Assembly (NCBI RefSeq): GCF_024347575.1
Contig: NZ_AP025503.1
Coordinates: 2,790,001-2,854,000, forward strand
Length of the DNA: 64,000 nucleotides
DNA from: Vibrio pelagius
GTDB taxonomy: Bacteria; Pseudomonadota; Gammaproteobacteria; Enterobacterales; Vibrionaceae
Reading direction: 5' to 3'
Numbering within the stretch: the first letter of the stretch is position 1; each line of letters starts with the position of its first letter. Shown piece by piece: positions 44,314 through 53,480 of this stretch. The position numbers and the translations under genes are program-made. Below the pieces are notes generated by a model, which saw only the letters and a list, made by a program, of their open reading frames with translations, did not search any database and was not told the origin of the DNA.

Positions 44314-46077
44314 ATGATTGATAGTCCGTTTCGTTTACCACGTTATACACCTTTTGGTTTGGGTGAGTCTGTTGTCGAGTGGGCAACGGGACTCTCAAAA
44401 TTGGATCGACTCTATCAAGACCGACAAAATGAGTTATCGAGCTTCGAATTCATGAATTACACGCTCTCGGCGCTTAATATCGACTACTCAATTGCATCAG
44501 GAAGCACGGAAAACATACCAAAACAAGGGCCGGTCGTGATTGTAGCGAACCACCCACTTGGTGCGATTGAAGGAGTGATCCTTGCCGATCTCGTAGGATC
44601 AGTGAGGAAAGATGTCAAAGTGTTGGCCAATGAACTGCTCAAGCGACTCCCTGAATTAGACGATCTTTTCATCGGTGTCGATGTCTTTAACAGCAAAGAA
44701 TCAAAGCGTACCAATGCCAAGGCGATTCGAGACGCTAATCGCCACCTAGCTGACGGAGGATTGTTGATTGTGTTCCCTGCGGGCGAAGTGTCCAGCTATC
44801 GTAAAGGGGGGAAAACACTCACTGACATCGAATGGAGCAAATCGATCGCGAAGTTTGTTAAACGCCACCAAGCGGCAACCGTGCCTATCTTCATCAATGG
44901 TAAGAATAGCGAACTTTTCTACCAAGCTGGTCGCATCCACCCAATACTTAGAACTGCATTGCTGGGACGCGAGCTTCTTAATAAGCAAGCAACCACTATC
45001 TCCATCTCCATTGGCTCTTCGATTCCTTATTCAGAGATAACATCGCTTGAACAAGAGGTGGATATCGTCAACTACCTGAGACTCAACACCTACCTAATGA
45101 GTCAACAACAGACTTCAGAGACCACAACCAAGCCATCCTCTTTTGATACGCAAGTGATCGCCCCCATATCGTCACAAGTTTTGACGACTGAGATCGATTC
45201 ACTCCCAGCTGAGATGAAACTCCTTGAGCAAGGGGAGTTTGAGGTCTACTGTACACCCAGCCAATCGATTCCTAATCTGATGCGTGAAATTGGCCGAGTC
45301 AGAGAAGAAAGTTTTAGAGATGTAGGCGAAGGTAGTGGGCTTGCCTGTGATTTAGATGAATATGATCTTTACTACCATCAACTGTTTATATGGAACAAAG
45401 CGAAGTCAGAGCTGGTTGGCGCCTATCGACTGGGTATGGTAGATCAATTAATAACAGAGCACGGCCTTGATAAACTCTACTCTCGTAGCCTGTTCAACTA
45501 CAATCAAGAATTTATCGATACCCTAGAACACAGTATTGAACTCGGACGATCCGTGGTGAGTAAGCCTTATCAGAAGAGCCTCAATTCACTGTTACTACTA
45601 TGGAAAGGTATCGCGACTTTCGTATCTCGCCATCCTCAATACACACACCTCTTTGGCCCAGTTAGTATTAGTAATGATTACAGTCACAGTGCACGACTGC
45701 TAATAGCCACCACTTTATCGATTCACCACTACGACAAAGAGAAGGCTAGCTTAGTTTCACCTTCATCACCTTTGACCAACAGCAATCATGTGTTCTGGCA
45801 AAACCACCTGCTCTCTTCTTTGGCAAGTGTGCCGCTACTTTCTAAAGTTCTCGCACGCATGGAACAAGGAAAAGGCCTGCCTGTCTTACTTCGTCAATAC
45901 CTAGGAATGAACGGTAAACTGGTGTGCTTCAACGTTGATCCCTCGTTTAATAACGCCTTAGATGGCTTGATCGTCGTAAATCTTAAGAAGGTATCAGTAA
46001 AGACTCTAGGTAAATACATGGGAAAAGAACAGGCTCAAAATTACTTGGATCGCCATAGCAACTCACAAACCCAATAA
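44314..46077 (+). CDS. olsF: Two-domain acyltransferase, probable ornithine-lipid synthase (OlsF-like)
   Basis: The 587-residue protein joins an N-terminal lysophospholipid-type acyltransferase (about 60-260; VANHPLGAIEGV, FPAGEVSSYRKGG, FINGKNSELFY) to a C-terminal OlsB/GNAT-like N-acyltransferase (about 300-545; EVYCTPSQSIPNLMREIG, GAYRLG, ELGRSVV). This arrangement is that of OlsF, which makes phosphorus-free ornithine lipids in one polypeptide in Serratia and Vibrio. AAGG lies ten bases before the ATG. The alternative is another hemolysin-related acyltransferase; the fused architecture makes OlsF most likely. A phosphate-starvation role is inferred. Confidence 0.72.
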   Translation: MIDSPFRLPRYTPFGLGESVVEWATGLSKLDRLYQDRQNELSSFEFMNYTLSALNIDYSIASGSTENIPKQGPVVIVANHPLGAIEGVILADLVGSVRKDVKVLANELLKRLPELDDLFIGVDVFNSKESKRTNAKAIRDANRHLADGGLLIVFPAGEVSSYRKGGKTLTDIEWSKSIAKFVKRHQAATVPIFINGKNSELFYQAGRIHPILRTALLGRELLNKQATTISISIGSSIPYSEITSLEQEVDIVNYLRLNTYLMSQQQTSETTTKPSSFDTQVIAPISSQVLTTEIDSLPAEMKLLEQGEFEVYCTPSQSIPNLMREIGRVREESFRDVGEGSGLACDLDEYDLYYHQLFIWNKAKSELVGAYRLGMVDQLITEHGLDKLYSRSLFNYNQEFIDTLEHSIELGRSVVSKPYQKSLNSLLLLWKGIATFVSRHPQYTHLFGPVSISNDYSHSARLLIATTLSIHHYDKEKASLVSPSSPLTNSNHVFWQNHLLSSLASVPLLSKVLARMEQGKGLPVLLRQYLGMNGKLVCFNVDPSFNNALDGLIVVNLKKVSVKTLGKYMGKEQAQNYLDRHSNSQTQ

Positions 46078-46154
46078 CTCGACCTAAGCTTGCGCTATAC
46101 CTAGGCCATAGAAAGTGCGATCATCTTCGCATTGAAATGGCTTAGGTAGTGACC

Positions 46155-46721
46155 ATGCACCGCGCATTAACAGAACAATTAGAAAGCTTTGGCTTTACCC
46201 CACCCCAGATAGAATCTCTGCTTGAGATAGCAAAACCGCTCGAGTTACCAACACGACACATTCTTACCAATCAAGGAGAGATGCCTGATTCGTTTTACTT
46301 CATCGTTGAAGGGTTATGCCATGCGTGTTACCTAACGGAAGAAGGCAAACAGTACAGCAAAGAGTTCTACTGGGAGCATGACTGGGTGATTGGCTTTGAG
46401 AGTTTAATAAAGCAGCAACCTTCTCCTTATCTACTCGAAACGCTCACTCCTATCTCACTGTTTGAGCTGCCAATGCAAGCTCTGACAGAGTGGCGCGAGA
46501 CAAATAATCCTCTGTACCTCAAGTTACTTGAAACTCAACTGATGTACAAAGAGAACAAAGAACGTTTCATGCTGCTTTACACGCCAGAGCAGCGCTACCA
46601 ACTGTTCTGCGAGCACTACCCAGATCTGCTGCAACGCTTAAATGACAATCAAATCGCAGCCTATCTTGGTATTACGGCGATCAGCCTAAGCAGAATCAAG
46701 AGCCGAATTAACAATGGTTAA
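46155..46721 (+). CDS. Crp/Fnr-family transcription regulator
   Basis: I prefer the ATG at 46155 (188 residues) over the GTG two codons upstream. The N-terminal part (about 20-125) is a cyclic-nucleotide-binding-like beta barrel (LELPTRHILTNQGEMPDSFYFIVEG). The C-terminal part is a short helix-turn-helix (LNDNQIAAYLGITAISLSRIKS). The cNMP-binding Arg/Ser signature of Crp (RSAS) is absent, so the ligand is unknown. It precedes elaA by 57 bases on the same strand. Confidence 0.85.
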   Translation: MHRALTEQLESFGFTPPQIESLLEIAKPLELPTRHILTNQGEMPDSFYFIVEGLCHACYLTEEGKQYSKEFYWEHDWVIGFESLIKQQPSPYLLETLTPISLFELPMQALTEWRETNNPLYLKLLETQLMYKENKERFMLLYTPEQRYQLFCEHYPDLLQRLNDNQIAAYLGITAISLSRIKSRINNG

Positions 46722-46778
46722 TGCATAGCCTCCAAGGTGCTGCTAGATTAGCGCCAAGTACAGATATAGGAAGATATT

Positions 46779-47231
46779 ATGATCACTTGGTCGACCCCAA
46801 CCTTTGCCGAATTAACCACAACTGAGCTGTATGAACTGCTGAAACTGCGAGTAGACGTGTTTGTTGTCGAACAAACCTGCCCGTACTCAGAGCTTGATGG
46901 TAAAGATACCCAACCCGGTGTGCACCACCTTTTGGGATATGAGGACGGTCAACTGATCGCTTGCGCTCGTTTGCTGCCTGCAGGCACCACTTATGACAAC
47001 GTCAGTATTGGTAGAATTGCCACCAAAGCCGAGGCGCGAGGGGCTGGTTTAGGTCACAAACTCTTAGCACAAGCCATCAAACGCAGTCATGAGTTGTGGC
47101 CAAATAGCACCATTGATATCGGTGCTCAACAACATTTAGAAGCTTTTTACCAAAGTCATGGATTTGTGACGATCTCAGAGATGTACCTTGAGGACGATAT
47201 TCCGCATATCGATATGAGATTACAGGGCTGA
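46779..47231 (+). CDS. elaA: ElaA-family GNAT acetyltransferase
   Basis: The 150-residue protein matches ElaA: an N-terminal LRVDVFVVEQTCPYSELDGKD segment, and acetyl-CoA-binding IGRIATKAEARGAGLGHKLL (the R/Q-x-x-G-x-G/A loop at about 88-96). The substrate of ElaA is not known. The stop overlaps the start of the EamA gene (TGATG), coupling the two genes. A GGAAG ribosome site is present upstream of the ATG. Confidence 0.88.
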   Translation: MITWSTPTFAELTTTELYELLKLRVDVFVVEQTCPYSELDGKDTQPGVHHLLGYEDGQLIACARLLPAGTTYDNVSIGRIATKAEARGAGLGHKLLAQAIKRSHELWPNSTIDIGAQQHLEAFYQSHGFVTISEMYLEDDIPHIDMRLQG

Positions 47232-48076
47232 TGTCCAACATCACGCTTGGGATCTTGCTGCTTGTTGCGGGCAACTTTTTTGCCTCACTCTCTGACGTGG
47301 CGGTGAAACTGCTCAATGGTGAAGTGCCACCACTGCAGTACATCTTCTTTCGCCAACTATTGTCACTGCTTTTGATTACGCCATTATGGTTAAAGCAAAA
47401 CAGAGTACAACGCCGACTCAAGCAGGCAAAAATCACCTTTGCTCGAGGCCAGCTGATCTTAATCGGTAGTGGGTGTATGGTCGTGGCGATTACCCACTTA
47501 CCACTGGCGACAGCCAATGCCGTATTTTACGTCGCACCATTATTGATGTTGCCATTGTCGATACTGCTGTTGGGAGAACGCCCTGCACTTGGAAAAGTCG
47601 TCGCCACCACCATCGGATTTATCGGTGCGCTCATCGTACTGAGGCCATCGCAGTTTCATTGGGCGGCGGTATTTGCGCTTGGTACAGCATGTACCCTGGC
47701 GCTGTTCAATGTCTTGGTTCGCAAACTTCCGAGTGAGCAATCGGTAGTGACGACACTTTGGTGGACAACCCTATTCTCGCTGCCTGCTGCGTTAATACTT
47801 TGCGTACTATTTTGGTCACCGATATCTTGGGGGCACCTTGGTTATATCGCCTTAAGCGCCACCCTGATATTGGCTTACAATGGACTAGCTGTATCTGCAT
47901 ATCAAAAAGCACACTCTAGCCAGATTGCACTGGCAGAATATTCAGGCCTCGTCTTTGTCGCACTCATCGGTATGATTTGGTTTAACGAAATCCCCGATAT
48001 TCTCACCTTTATCGGCATCTTACTGATTGTGTTACCGCTGGCTCCGATTCCGCGCATAAAAAAAGGAGCGAGATAA
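47231..48076 (+). CDS. EamA/DMT-superfamily transporter
   Basis: The 281-residue protein has about ten membrane helices in two EamA repeats (about 5-135 and 145-275; each begins with a small-residue helix such as LGILLLVAGNFFASLSDVAVKLL). The Glu/Pro-containing segment LLLGERPALGKVVATTIGFIGAL is a typical EamA feature. The transported compound is unknown; drug/metabolite export is the family norm. It overlaps elaA by one base, and its stop lies inside the hairpin at 48064-48084. Confidence 0.85.
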   Translation: MSNITLGILLLVAGNFFASLSDVAVKLLNGEVPPLQYIFFRQLLSLLLITPLWLKQNRVQRRLKQAKITFARGQLILIGSGCMVVAITHLPLATANAVFYVAPLLMLPLSILLLGERPALGKVVATTIGFIGALIVLRPSQFHWAAVFALGTACTLALFNVLVRKLPSEQSVVTTLWWTTLFSLPAALILCVLFWSPISWGHLGYIALSATLILAYNGLAVSAYQKAHSSQIALAEYSGLVFVALIGMIWFNEIPDILTFIGILLIVLPLAPIPRIKKGAR

Positions 48077-48084
48077 TCGCTCCT
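48064..48084 (-). terminator. Terminator of the OapA-like gene, overlapping the EamA gene end
   Basis: AGGAGCGA (48064-48071) pairs with TCGCTCCT (48077-48084) around GATAA. On the minus strand the stem is followed by TTTTTTT, so it ends the leftward oapA-like transcript. The EamA stop codon (48074-48076) is inside the loop. Confidence 0.88.
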
Positions 48085-48102
48085 AATATACCAGTTCAGT
48101 AT

Positions 48103-48663
48103 TTATTTGCTGCGACCAAAACCACCGTCAGATAGGCGGAAGAACATCACCGAACTTCCACCTTTCTCAAGCTGAAGAATGTCCAACTGACCATTCTCTG
48201 CTAGCTTAAATCGAACCAACTGCCCTTTTCTTATCTGACTCAGAGGTTTATCGTCCCCCTCAATCCGCACAAGTGCATTAAGGTCTGATAGTGGCAGTTG
48301 GTTGTTACGAAATACCTGCGCTAAAGTATCGCCTTGTTGTACCAAATACTCTTTCCAGTGACTTGATTTTAGAGATTGCTGTTGTTCACTCTGTTGTTCA
48401 CTTAAACCGACAGTATTTATCTCAAGCTCAACACGACTGGCTGCCGGTGCGCTTTTCGTCTTTTCTGCTTTTGGAAAAGGAATGATCAGTAACAACAAAA
48501 CGACAGGCGTAAGCACCATCAATGCGCGTTGATGTAATTTAGGCAAGCGCTGCCATAGGTCACGGATCTTATCTTTGGCATCACCAAATTCGATAGCACT
48601 GAATTTATCTTTGCACAGCTGCAAATAATCTACTTGTTGTTTCTTCTTATGACGACGATTCAT
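48103..48663 (-). CDS. OapA/YtfB-like cell-wall-associated protein
   Basis: The 186-residue protein has a Lys/His-rich cytoplasmic N-terminus, one membrane helix (about 47-62, ALMVLTPVVLLLLIIPF), a linker rich in Ser and Gln and a C-terminal OapA/LysM-like domain (about 100-180; LVQQGDTLAQVFRNNQLPLSDL, RKGQLVRFKL). E. coli YtfB, also divergent from fklB, has the same order and is linked to cell division and glycan binding. Here the neighbour is likewise fklB, supporting orthology. It is about half-length relative to some OapA proteins. Confidence 0.85.
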   Translation of the reverse strand: MNRRHKKKQQVDYLQLCKDKFSAIEFGDAKDKIRDLWQRLPKLHQRALMVLTPVVLLLLIIPFPKAEKTKSAPAASRVELEINTVGLSEQQSEQQQSLKSSHWKEYLVQQGDTLAQVFRNNQLPLSDLNALVRIEGDDKPLSQIRKGQLVRFKLAENGQLDILQLEKGGSSVMFFRLSDGGFGRSK

Positions 48664-48877
48664 ACTACTGCGCCCTAACTGTTAATTAACTACAGTATAA
48701 AAACCAAAACTAGAACAGTATAGATTTTTCCTTCATTACGGGAGCAATGCAATAAAAATAGTGCCATTGTGATTTGAGTACATGAAAGCTAGAGCGAATC
48801 AGGGTCTAGCCGTTTCTTCGAGCAGTTAATACTGGTATTCTTACGTTTTTCGTACTGACACAAAAAGAGTAACTTTC

Positions 48878-49498
48878 ATGTCTGAAGTAAAATTTGAAAC
48901 TGTAGAGCAAAAAGCTAGCTACGGTATCGGTCTACAAATGGGCCAACAACTAGCTGGTTCTGGTCTTGAAGGCCTAAACGTTGACGCAATCGCTGCGGGT
49001 ATCGCAACTGCACTAACTGGCGACATGCCAGCTATCGAAGTTGACGAAATCAACAAAGCACTTCAAGAGCTTCACACTCGTGCTGAAGCAATCCGTCAAG
49101 AAGCAGCTAAAGCAGCAGCAGCTGACGGCGAAGCGTTCCTAACTGACAACGCTCTACGTCCAGAAGTCACTGTTCTTGAGTCTGGCCTACAGTACGAAGT
49201 AATCACTGAAGGTACTGGTGAAATCCCAACGGCTGACAAGCAAGTTCGTGTTCACTACCACGGTGAGCTAACAGACGGTACTGTATTCGACAGCTCTGTA
49301 TCTCGTGGTCAACCAGCTGAGTTCCCAGTAACTGGCGTTATCCAAGGTTGGGTTCAAGCTCTACAAATGATGCCTGTAGGTTCTAAGTGGAAACTATACA
49401 TCCCACAAGATCTTGCATACGGTGAGCGTGGCGCAGGTGCTGCTATCCCTCCATTTGCAGCTCTAGTATTCGAAGTAGAACTTCTAGCTATCCTTTAA
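48878..49498 (+). CDS. fklB: FklB, FKBP-type peptidyl-prolyl isomerase (22 kDa)
   Basis: The 206-residue protein has an N-terminal helical dimerisation part (about 1-85; [20 protein letters not shown]) and a C-terminal FKBP domain (about 100-206; [49 protein letters not shown]). It lacks a signal peptide, so acts in the cytoplasm as a foldase like E. coli FklB. Codon use (CTA, TCT, GGT) looks biased towards high expression. A near-consensus ribosome site is missing. Confidence 0.95.
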   Translation: MSEVKFETVEQKASYGIGLQMGQQLAGSGLEGLNVDAIAAGIATALTGDMPAIEVDEINKALQELHTRAEAIRQEAAKAAAADGEAFLTDNALRPEVTVLESGLQYEVITEGTGEIPTADKQVRVHYHGELTDGTVFDSSVSRGQPAEFPVTGVIQGWVQALQMMPVGSKWKLYIPQDLAYGERGAGAAIPPFAALVFEVELLAIL

Positions 49499-49553
49499 TT
49501 TTAAACGCCTTGGTAAACCATCTGCTGGGCGTAAACTAAAGTTAAATTAATCC

Positions 49554-49579
49554 AACGGCGATGTAACAACATCGCCGTT
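49554..49579 (+). terminator. Terminator after fklB
   Basis: AACGGCGATGT pairs with ACATCGCCGTT (11 pairs) around AACA, followed by TTTCG. It is 55 bases past the fklB stop codon. Confidence 0.9.
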
Positions 49580-49628
49580 TTTCGTTTATAGTGAAAGTGA
49601 CGATTACTTTATTACTTAAGGAAGAATA

Positions 49629-50123
49629 ATGAAGAAAGCACTCATCACTGTATTCAGCGCATTAGCTGTAGCCTCTTGCGCAAGCACCTCTGACCAAGCC
49701 TCAACAACCGCTGCCGCAACGACCGACTACTCTCAACTGACTCAGACAGCACTAATGGGTGCGGTTAACTTATGGTCACAACAAAATGAATCGACGCCTC
49801 TGGCCGACACAGTCGCCGAAAAAGCATCAGTAACTAACGACCAAGCGCTAGGTGGTATTGGTTCTATGTTAGCACTGGCCCAAAATTCACTCGGTAGTGC
49901 TGACAACAAAGAGTTGTCGTCACTTATCCCTGGCATGTCAACGCTTGAATCGACAGGCCTTACATCTATGCTAAATTCACAAAGTGCCGTGGAAAGTGCA
50001 TTCTCAGGCCTAGGTATGGACTCTTCAATGATCACAACTTTTGCACCTATCATTCTGCAAGCGCTTCAATCTCAAGGTGCAACCTCAAGCCTACTTGATT
50101 CATTATCAGCGATTTGGAGTTAA
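49629..50123 (+). CDS. DUF2780-like lipoprotein
   Basis: The 164-residue protein has a lipoprotein signal (MKKALITVFSALAVASCAS; Cys at 17) followed by a Thr/Ala/Ser-rich linker and helices with repeated small residues (QALGGIGSMLALAQNSLGS, STLESTGLTSML, QSAVESAFSGLGMD). This matches the DUF2780 (VcgC/VcgE) type described from Vibrio. Function is unknown. A strong AAGGA site precedes the ATG. Cys+1 is Ala and +2 is Ser, so outer-membrane location is likely. Confidence 0.75.
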   Translation: MKKALITVFSALAVASCASTSDQASTTAAATTDYSQLTQTALMGAVNLWSQQNESTPLADTVAEKASVTNDQALGGIGSMLALAQNSLGSADNKELSSLIPGMSTLESTGLTSMLNSQSAVESAFSGLGMDSSMITTFAPIILQALQSQGATSSLLDSLSAIWS

Positions 50124-50161
50124 TCCTTCAAATAACCACAAGTTAAGATAGTTTGAATTAA

Positions 50162-50185
50162 GGGCACTTCGGTGCTCTTTTTTTG
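50162..50185 (+). terminator. Terminator after the DUF2780-like gene
   Basis: GGGCAC pairs with GTGCTC (one G-T pair) around a TTCG tetraloop, followed by TTTTTTT. The UUCG loop and long U-run make it convincing. Confidence 0.88.
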
Positions 50186-50300
50186 TGGGTGTTACAAACT
50201 TTGATACGAGATGCGAGATATTTTGAGAAAGGAGCGTTATCGAGGTAAGAGAAAGTGCCAAGTATTATGATGCAGGATTGAAAAACAACAGATACAAAAA

Positions 50301-50319
50301 AGCCGAGCTAGGCTCGGCT
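50301..50319. terminator. Terminator of the alpha operon (after rplQ)
   Basis: AGCCGAGC pairs with GCTCGGCT around TAG. On the minus strand it is followed by a run of Ts (from the AAAAA at 50296-50300), so it ends the rpsM-rplQ transcript. Confidence 0.92.
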
Positions 50320-50344
50320 TTTTGGATTAACAATCTAGTATAGA

Positions 50345-50725
50345 TTACTCAGCAGCTTCTTCAGCAGCTGGGCGGTCTACAAGCTCAATGTATGCCATTG
50401 GAGCTTTATCACCAGTACGGAAACCACATTTAAGAATGCGAGTGTAACCACCTTGGCGAGCCGCGAAACGCGGGCCTAGTTCATTAAATAGTTTTGCAAC
50501 AACTTCGTTATCACGAGTGCGTGCGAATGCAAGACGACGGTTAGCAACACTGTCTGTCTTAGCTAGGGTAATCAACGGCTCAATTACGCGACGTAGTTCT
50601 TTTGCTTTTGGCACGGTAGTTTTGATAACTTCGTGACGAACAAGAGAGCTAGCCATGTTGCTGAACATCGCTTTGCGATGACTGCTGTTGCGGTTGAGTT
50701 GACGACCACTCTTACGATGGCGCAT
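50345..50725 (-). CDS. rplQ: Ribosomal protein L17
   Basis: This 126-residue large-subunit protein begins [20 protein letters not shown], the L17 signature. It is the last gene of the alpha operon, after rpoA. A Gly/Ala/Glu-rich C-terminal tail ([10 protein letters not shown]) follows the globular part. The length matches E. coli L17 (127). Confidence 0.98.
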   Translation of the reverse strand: MRHRKSGRQLNRNSSHRKAMFSNMASSLVRHEVIKTTVPKAKELRRVIEPLITLAKTDSVANRRLAFARTRDNEVVAKLFNELGPRFAARQGGYTRILKCGFRTGDKAPMAYIELVDRPAAEEAAE

Positions 50726-50750
50726 GACCTAATCCTTCTAACTTTTTCGA

Positions 50751-51743
50751 TTAATCTTCAGCGATTGACGCTGGTGGCCAGTTTTCTAGACGCATGCCTA
50801 GAGATAGACCACGTGAAGCAAGCACATCTTTAATCTCTGTAAGAGATTTCTTACCAAGGTTTGGCGTTTTAAGTAGCTCAACCTCAGTGCGCTGTACAAG
50901 ATCACCGATGTAGTGAATCGCTTCTGCTTTCAAACAGTTAGCAGAGCGAACTGTTAGTTCAAGATCGTCTACAGGACGTAGTAGGATAGGATCGAATTCT
51001 GGCTTCTCTTCCTTCTCCTCAGGTACACGTACATCACGTAGATCTACGAACGCATCCAGTTGTTCAGCTAGGATAGTAGCTGCACGACGGATTGCTTCCT
51101 CAGGTTCTAGAGTACCGTTCGTTTCCATATCGATAACAAGCTTGTCTAAGTCAGTACGTTGCTCTACACGTGCCGCTTCTACAGCGTAAGCGATTTTATC
51201 AACCGGGCTGTAAGTAGCGTCAACTAGTAGACGACCGATTGGACGCTCATCTTCTTCAGTATGGATACGAGCTGAAGCTGGAACGTAACCACGACCACGT
51301 TCTACTTTGATACGCATAGCGATCTCAGCGTTGTCATCCGTTAGGTGACAAATTACGTGCTCAGGGTTAGCGATCTCTACATCACCATCGTGGGTGATGT
51401 CACCTGCAACAACAGGGCCTGAGCCTGATTTGTTCAGTGTAATAAACACTTCATCTTTGCCTTCAGCAACGCGTACAGCCAAACCTTTTAGGTTTAGAAG
51501 GATTTCAAGGATATCTTCCTGAACGCCTTCTTTAGTGCTGTATTCGTGTAGCACACCTTCGATTTCAACTTCTGTTACGGCACAACCCGGCATAGAAGAT
51601 AGAAGAATGCGGCGAAGAGCATTACCTAGAGTGTGGCCGAAACCGCGCTCTAATGGCTCAAGAGTTACTTTTGCGTGTGTCGTATTGATCTGTTCAATGT
51701 CAACAAGACGCGGCTTAAGAAATTCTGTTACAGAACCCTGCAT
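50751..51743 (-). CDS. rpoA: RpoA, RNA polymerase alpha subunit
   Basis: The 330-residue protein has the N-terminal dimerisation domain (about 1-235; [26 protein letters not shown], partial) and the C-terminal domain (about 250-320; [20 protein letters not shown] and [19 protein letters not shown]), which contacts UP-element DNA and activators such as CRP. The acidic linker [11 protein letters not shown] is typical. It lies between rpsD and rplQ in the canonical alpha operon. Confidence 0.98.
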   Translation of the reverse strand: MQGSVTEFLKPRLVDIEQINTTHAKVTLEPLERGFGHTLGNALRRILLSSMPGCAVTEVEIEGVLHEYSTKEGVQEDILEILLNLKGLAVRVAEGKDEVFITLNKSGSGPVVAGDITHDGDVEIANPEHVICHLTDDNAEIAMRIKVERGRGYVPASARIHTEEDERPIGRLLVDATYSPVDKIAYAVEAARVEQRTDLDKLVIDMETNGTLEPEEAIRRAATILAEQLDAFVDLRDVRVPEEKEEKPEFDPILLRPVDDLELTVRSANCLKAEAIHYIGDLVQRTEVELLKTPNLGKKSLTEIKDVLASRGLSLGMRLENWPPASIAED

Positions 51744-51765
51744 TGTGTCCTCTCTTTTTTTAACC

Positions 51766-52386
51766 TTACTTAGAGTAAAGTTCGACGATCAAGTGTTCGT
51801 TGATGTCAGCTGATAGGTCAGAACGCTCAGGCATACGCTTGAATGTACCTTCCATTTTGCCAGCATCTACTTCAATCCAAGTTGGTTTTTCACGTTGTTC
51901 AGCAACTTCTAGAGCCGCTTTAATACGAGATTGCTGTTTAGCTTTCTCGCGGATAGAAACAACGTCATTAGCCGCTACTTTGAAAGAAGGAACGTTTACA
52001 ACTTTACCGTTAACTAGGATAGCTTTGTGGCTAACTAGCTGACGAGATTCAGCGCGAGTTGCACCAAAGCCCATGCGGTAAACTACGTTATCAAGACGAC
52101 CTTCAAGAAGCTGAAGTAGGTTTTCACCTGTGTTGCCTTTAAGACGTGCAGCTTCTTTGTAGTAGTTACGGAATTGTTTTTCTAGAACGCCGTAGATACG
52201 ACGAACTTTTTGCTTCTCACGAAGCTGAACGCCATACTCAGATAGACGACCGCGACGAGCGCCGTGTACACCTGGTGCGTTATCAATTTTACACTTGGTA
52301 TCGATCGCGCGAACACCAGACTTAAGAAATAAGTCAGTGCCTTCACGACGGCTAAGCTTCAGCTTAGGACCCAAATATCTTGCCAT
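51766..52386 (-). CDS. rpsD: Ribosomal protein S4
   Basis: The 206-residue small-subunit protein shows an N-terminal S4 domain ([20 protein letters not shown]) and the S4 RNA-binding motif (about 96-155; [21 protein letters not shown]). It binds 16S rRNA early in assembly. In E. coli S4 represses its own alpha operon by binding the leader before rpsM; a leader with a suitable stem is present here at 53182-53280. Confidence 0.98.
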   Translation of the reverse strand: MARYLGPKLKLSRREGTDLFLKSGVRAIDTKCKIDNAPGVHGARRGRLSEYGVQLREKQKVRRIYGVLEKQFRNYYKEAARLKGNTGENLLQLLEGRLDNVVYRMGFGATRAESRQLVSHKAILVNGKVVNVPSFKVAANDVVSIREKAKQQSRIKAALEVAEQREKPTWIEVDAGKMEGTFKRMPERSDLSADINEHLIVELYSK

Positions 52387-52415
52387 GATCTTTCTCCAAT
52401 TATCCTAGAAACGAA

Positions 52416-52811
<396 letters not shown>

Positions 52812-52824
52812 CTACCTTATCCGA

Positions 52825-53181
52825 TTATTTCTTGATCGGCTTGCGCGGACCCTTACGGGTGCGAGCGTTGGTTTTAGTACGCTGTCCACGTAGTGGTAGA
52901 CTGCGACGATGACGAAGACCGCGGTAACAGCCAAGGTCCATAAGACGCTTGATGTTCATCGATACTTCACGACGTAGATCACCTTCTACAGTGTACTTAG
53001 CTACACCATCACGCAGTTGATCGATCTGCTCTTCAGTTAGTTCACTGATCTTAGCATCTTCAGCAATACCCACTTCAGCTAGGATAGCTTGAGAACGAGT
53101 TTTACCGATACCGTAGATTGCAGTAAGTGCAATCACAGAATGCTTGTGATCAGGAATGTTAATGCCTGCTATACGGGCCAT
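52825..53181 (-). CDS. rpsM: Ribosomal protein S13
   Basis: The 118-residue head protein begins [20 protein letters not shown] and ends in the basic [20 protein letters not shown] tail that reaches towards tRNA. It is the first gene of the alpha operon. Its upstream leader carries a strong promoter and the S4-binding region, so expression is expected to be feedback controlled. Confidence 0.98.
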   Translation of the reverse strand: MARIAGINIPDHKHSVIALTAIYGIGKTRSQAILAEVGIAEDAKISELTEEQIDQLRDGVAKYTVEGDLRREVSMNIKRLMDLGCYRGLRHRRSLPLRGQRTKTNARTRKGPRKPIKK

Positions 53182-53280
53182 TATTCACTCCAATGTTTCA
53201 TAAAAGAATTATCCGCAGCAAAGCCCGTTATGGATACGCTGCGGCATACTACTTCTTTTGCACGCAAAAGGTAGGCCGAG
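53182..53280 (-). promoter_or_regulatory. Alpha-operon leader, probable S4-responsive pseudoknot
   Basis: The leader of rpsM on the minus strand holds a strong stem: CCGCAGC (53238-53244 side) pairs with GCTGCGG (53213-53219 side), separated by 18 bases. In E. coli this region folds into the alpha-RBS pseudoknot bound by S4. The position just upstream of the rpsM start and the stem support the same control; the full pseudoknot was not modelled. Confidence 0.7.
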
Positions 53281-53281
53281 A

Positions 53282-53310
53282 AATATACTCGACTCTACCT
53301 TGTATTTCAA
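53282..53310 (-). promoter_or_regulatory. Promoter of the alpha operon
   Basis: On the minus strand TTGAAA (53305-53310) and TATATT (53282-53287) are separated by 17 bases, a near-consensus sigma-70 promoter. It lies between rpmJ and rpsM, so rpsM-rplQ can be transcribed independently of the spc operon. Confidence 0.85.
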
Positions 53311-53327
53311 GTAAAAATTTCTGCTAA

Positions 53328-53441
53328 TTAGCCTTGGCGTTGCTTATGCTTTGGCTCACTGCAAATCACGCGAACGACACCGTTACGCTTGATAACTTTA
53401 CAGTTACGGCAGATTTTTTTAACGGAAGCACGAACTTTCAT
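53328..53441 (-). CDS. rpmJ: Ribosomal protein L36 (zinc-binding form)
   Basis: This 37-residue protein is encoded between secY and rpsM. It reads [20 protein letters not shown] and ends HKQRQG. Cys11, Cys14, Cys27 and His32 form the zinc ribbon of the C+ type. It is a 50S protein and the last gene of the spc operon. Such C+ forms are one of the cell's zinc stores; a zinc-free paralogue, if any, is not in this window. Confidence 0.96.
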
Positions 53442-53480
53442 TGCTAAACTCCGTAAATGGAACTGAACGTTACCGCCGGA

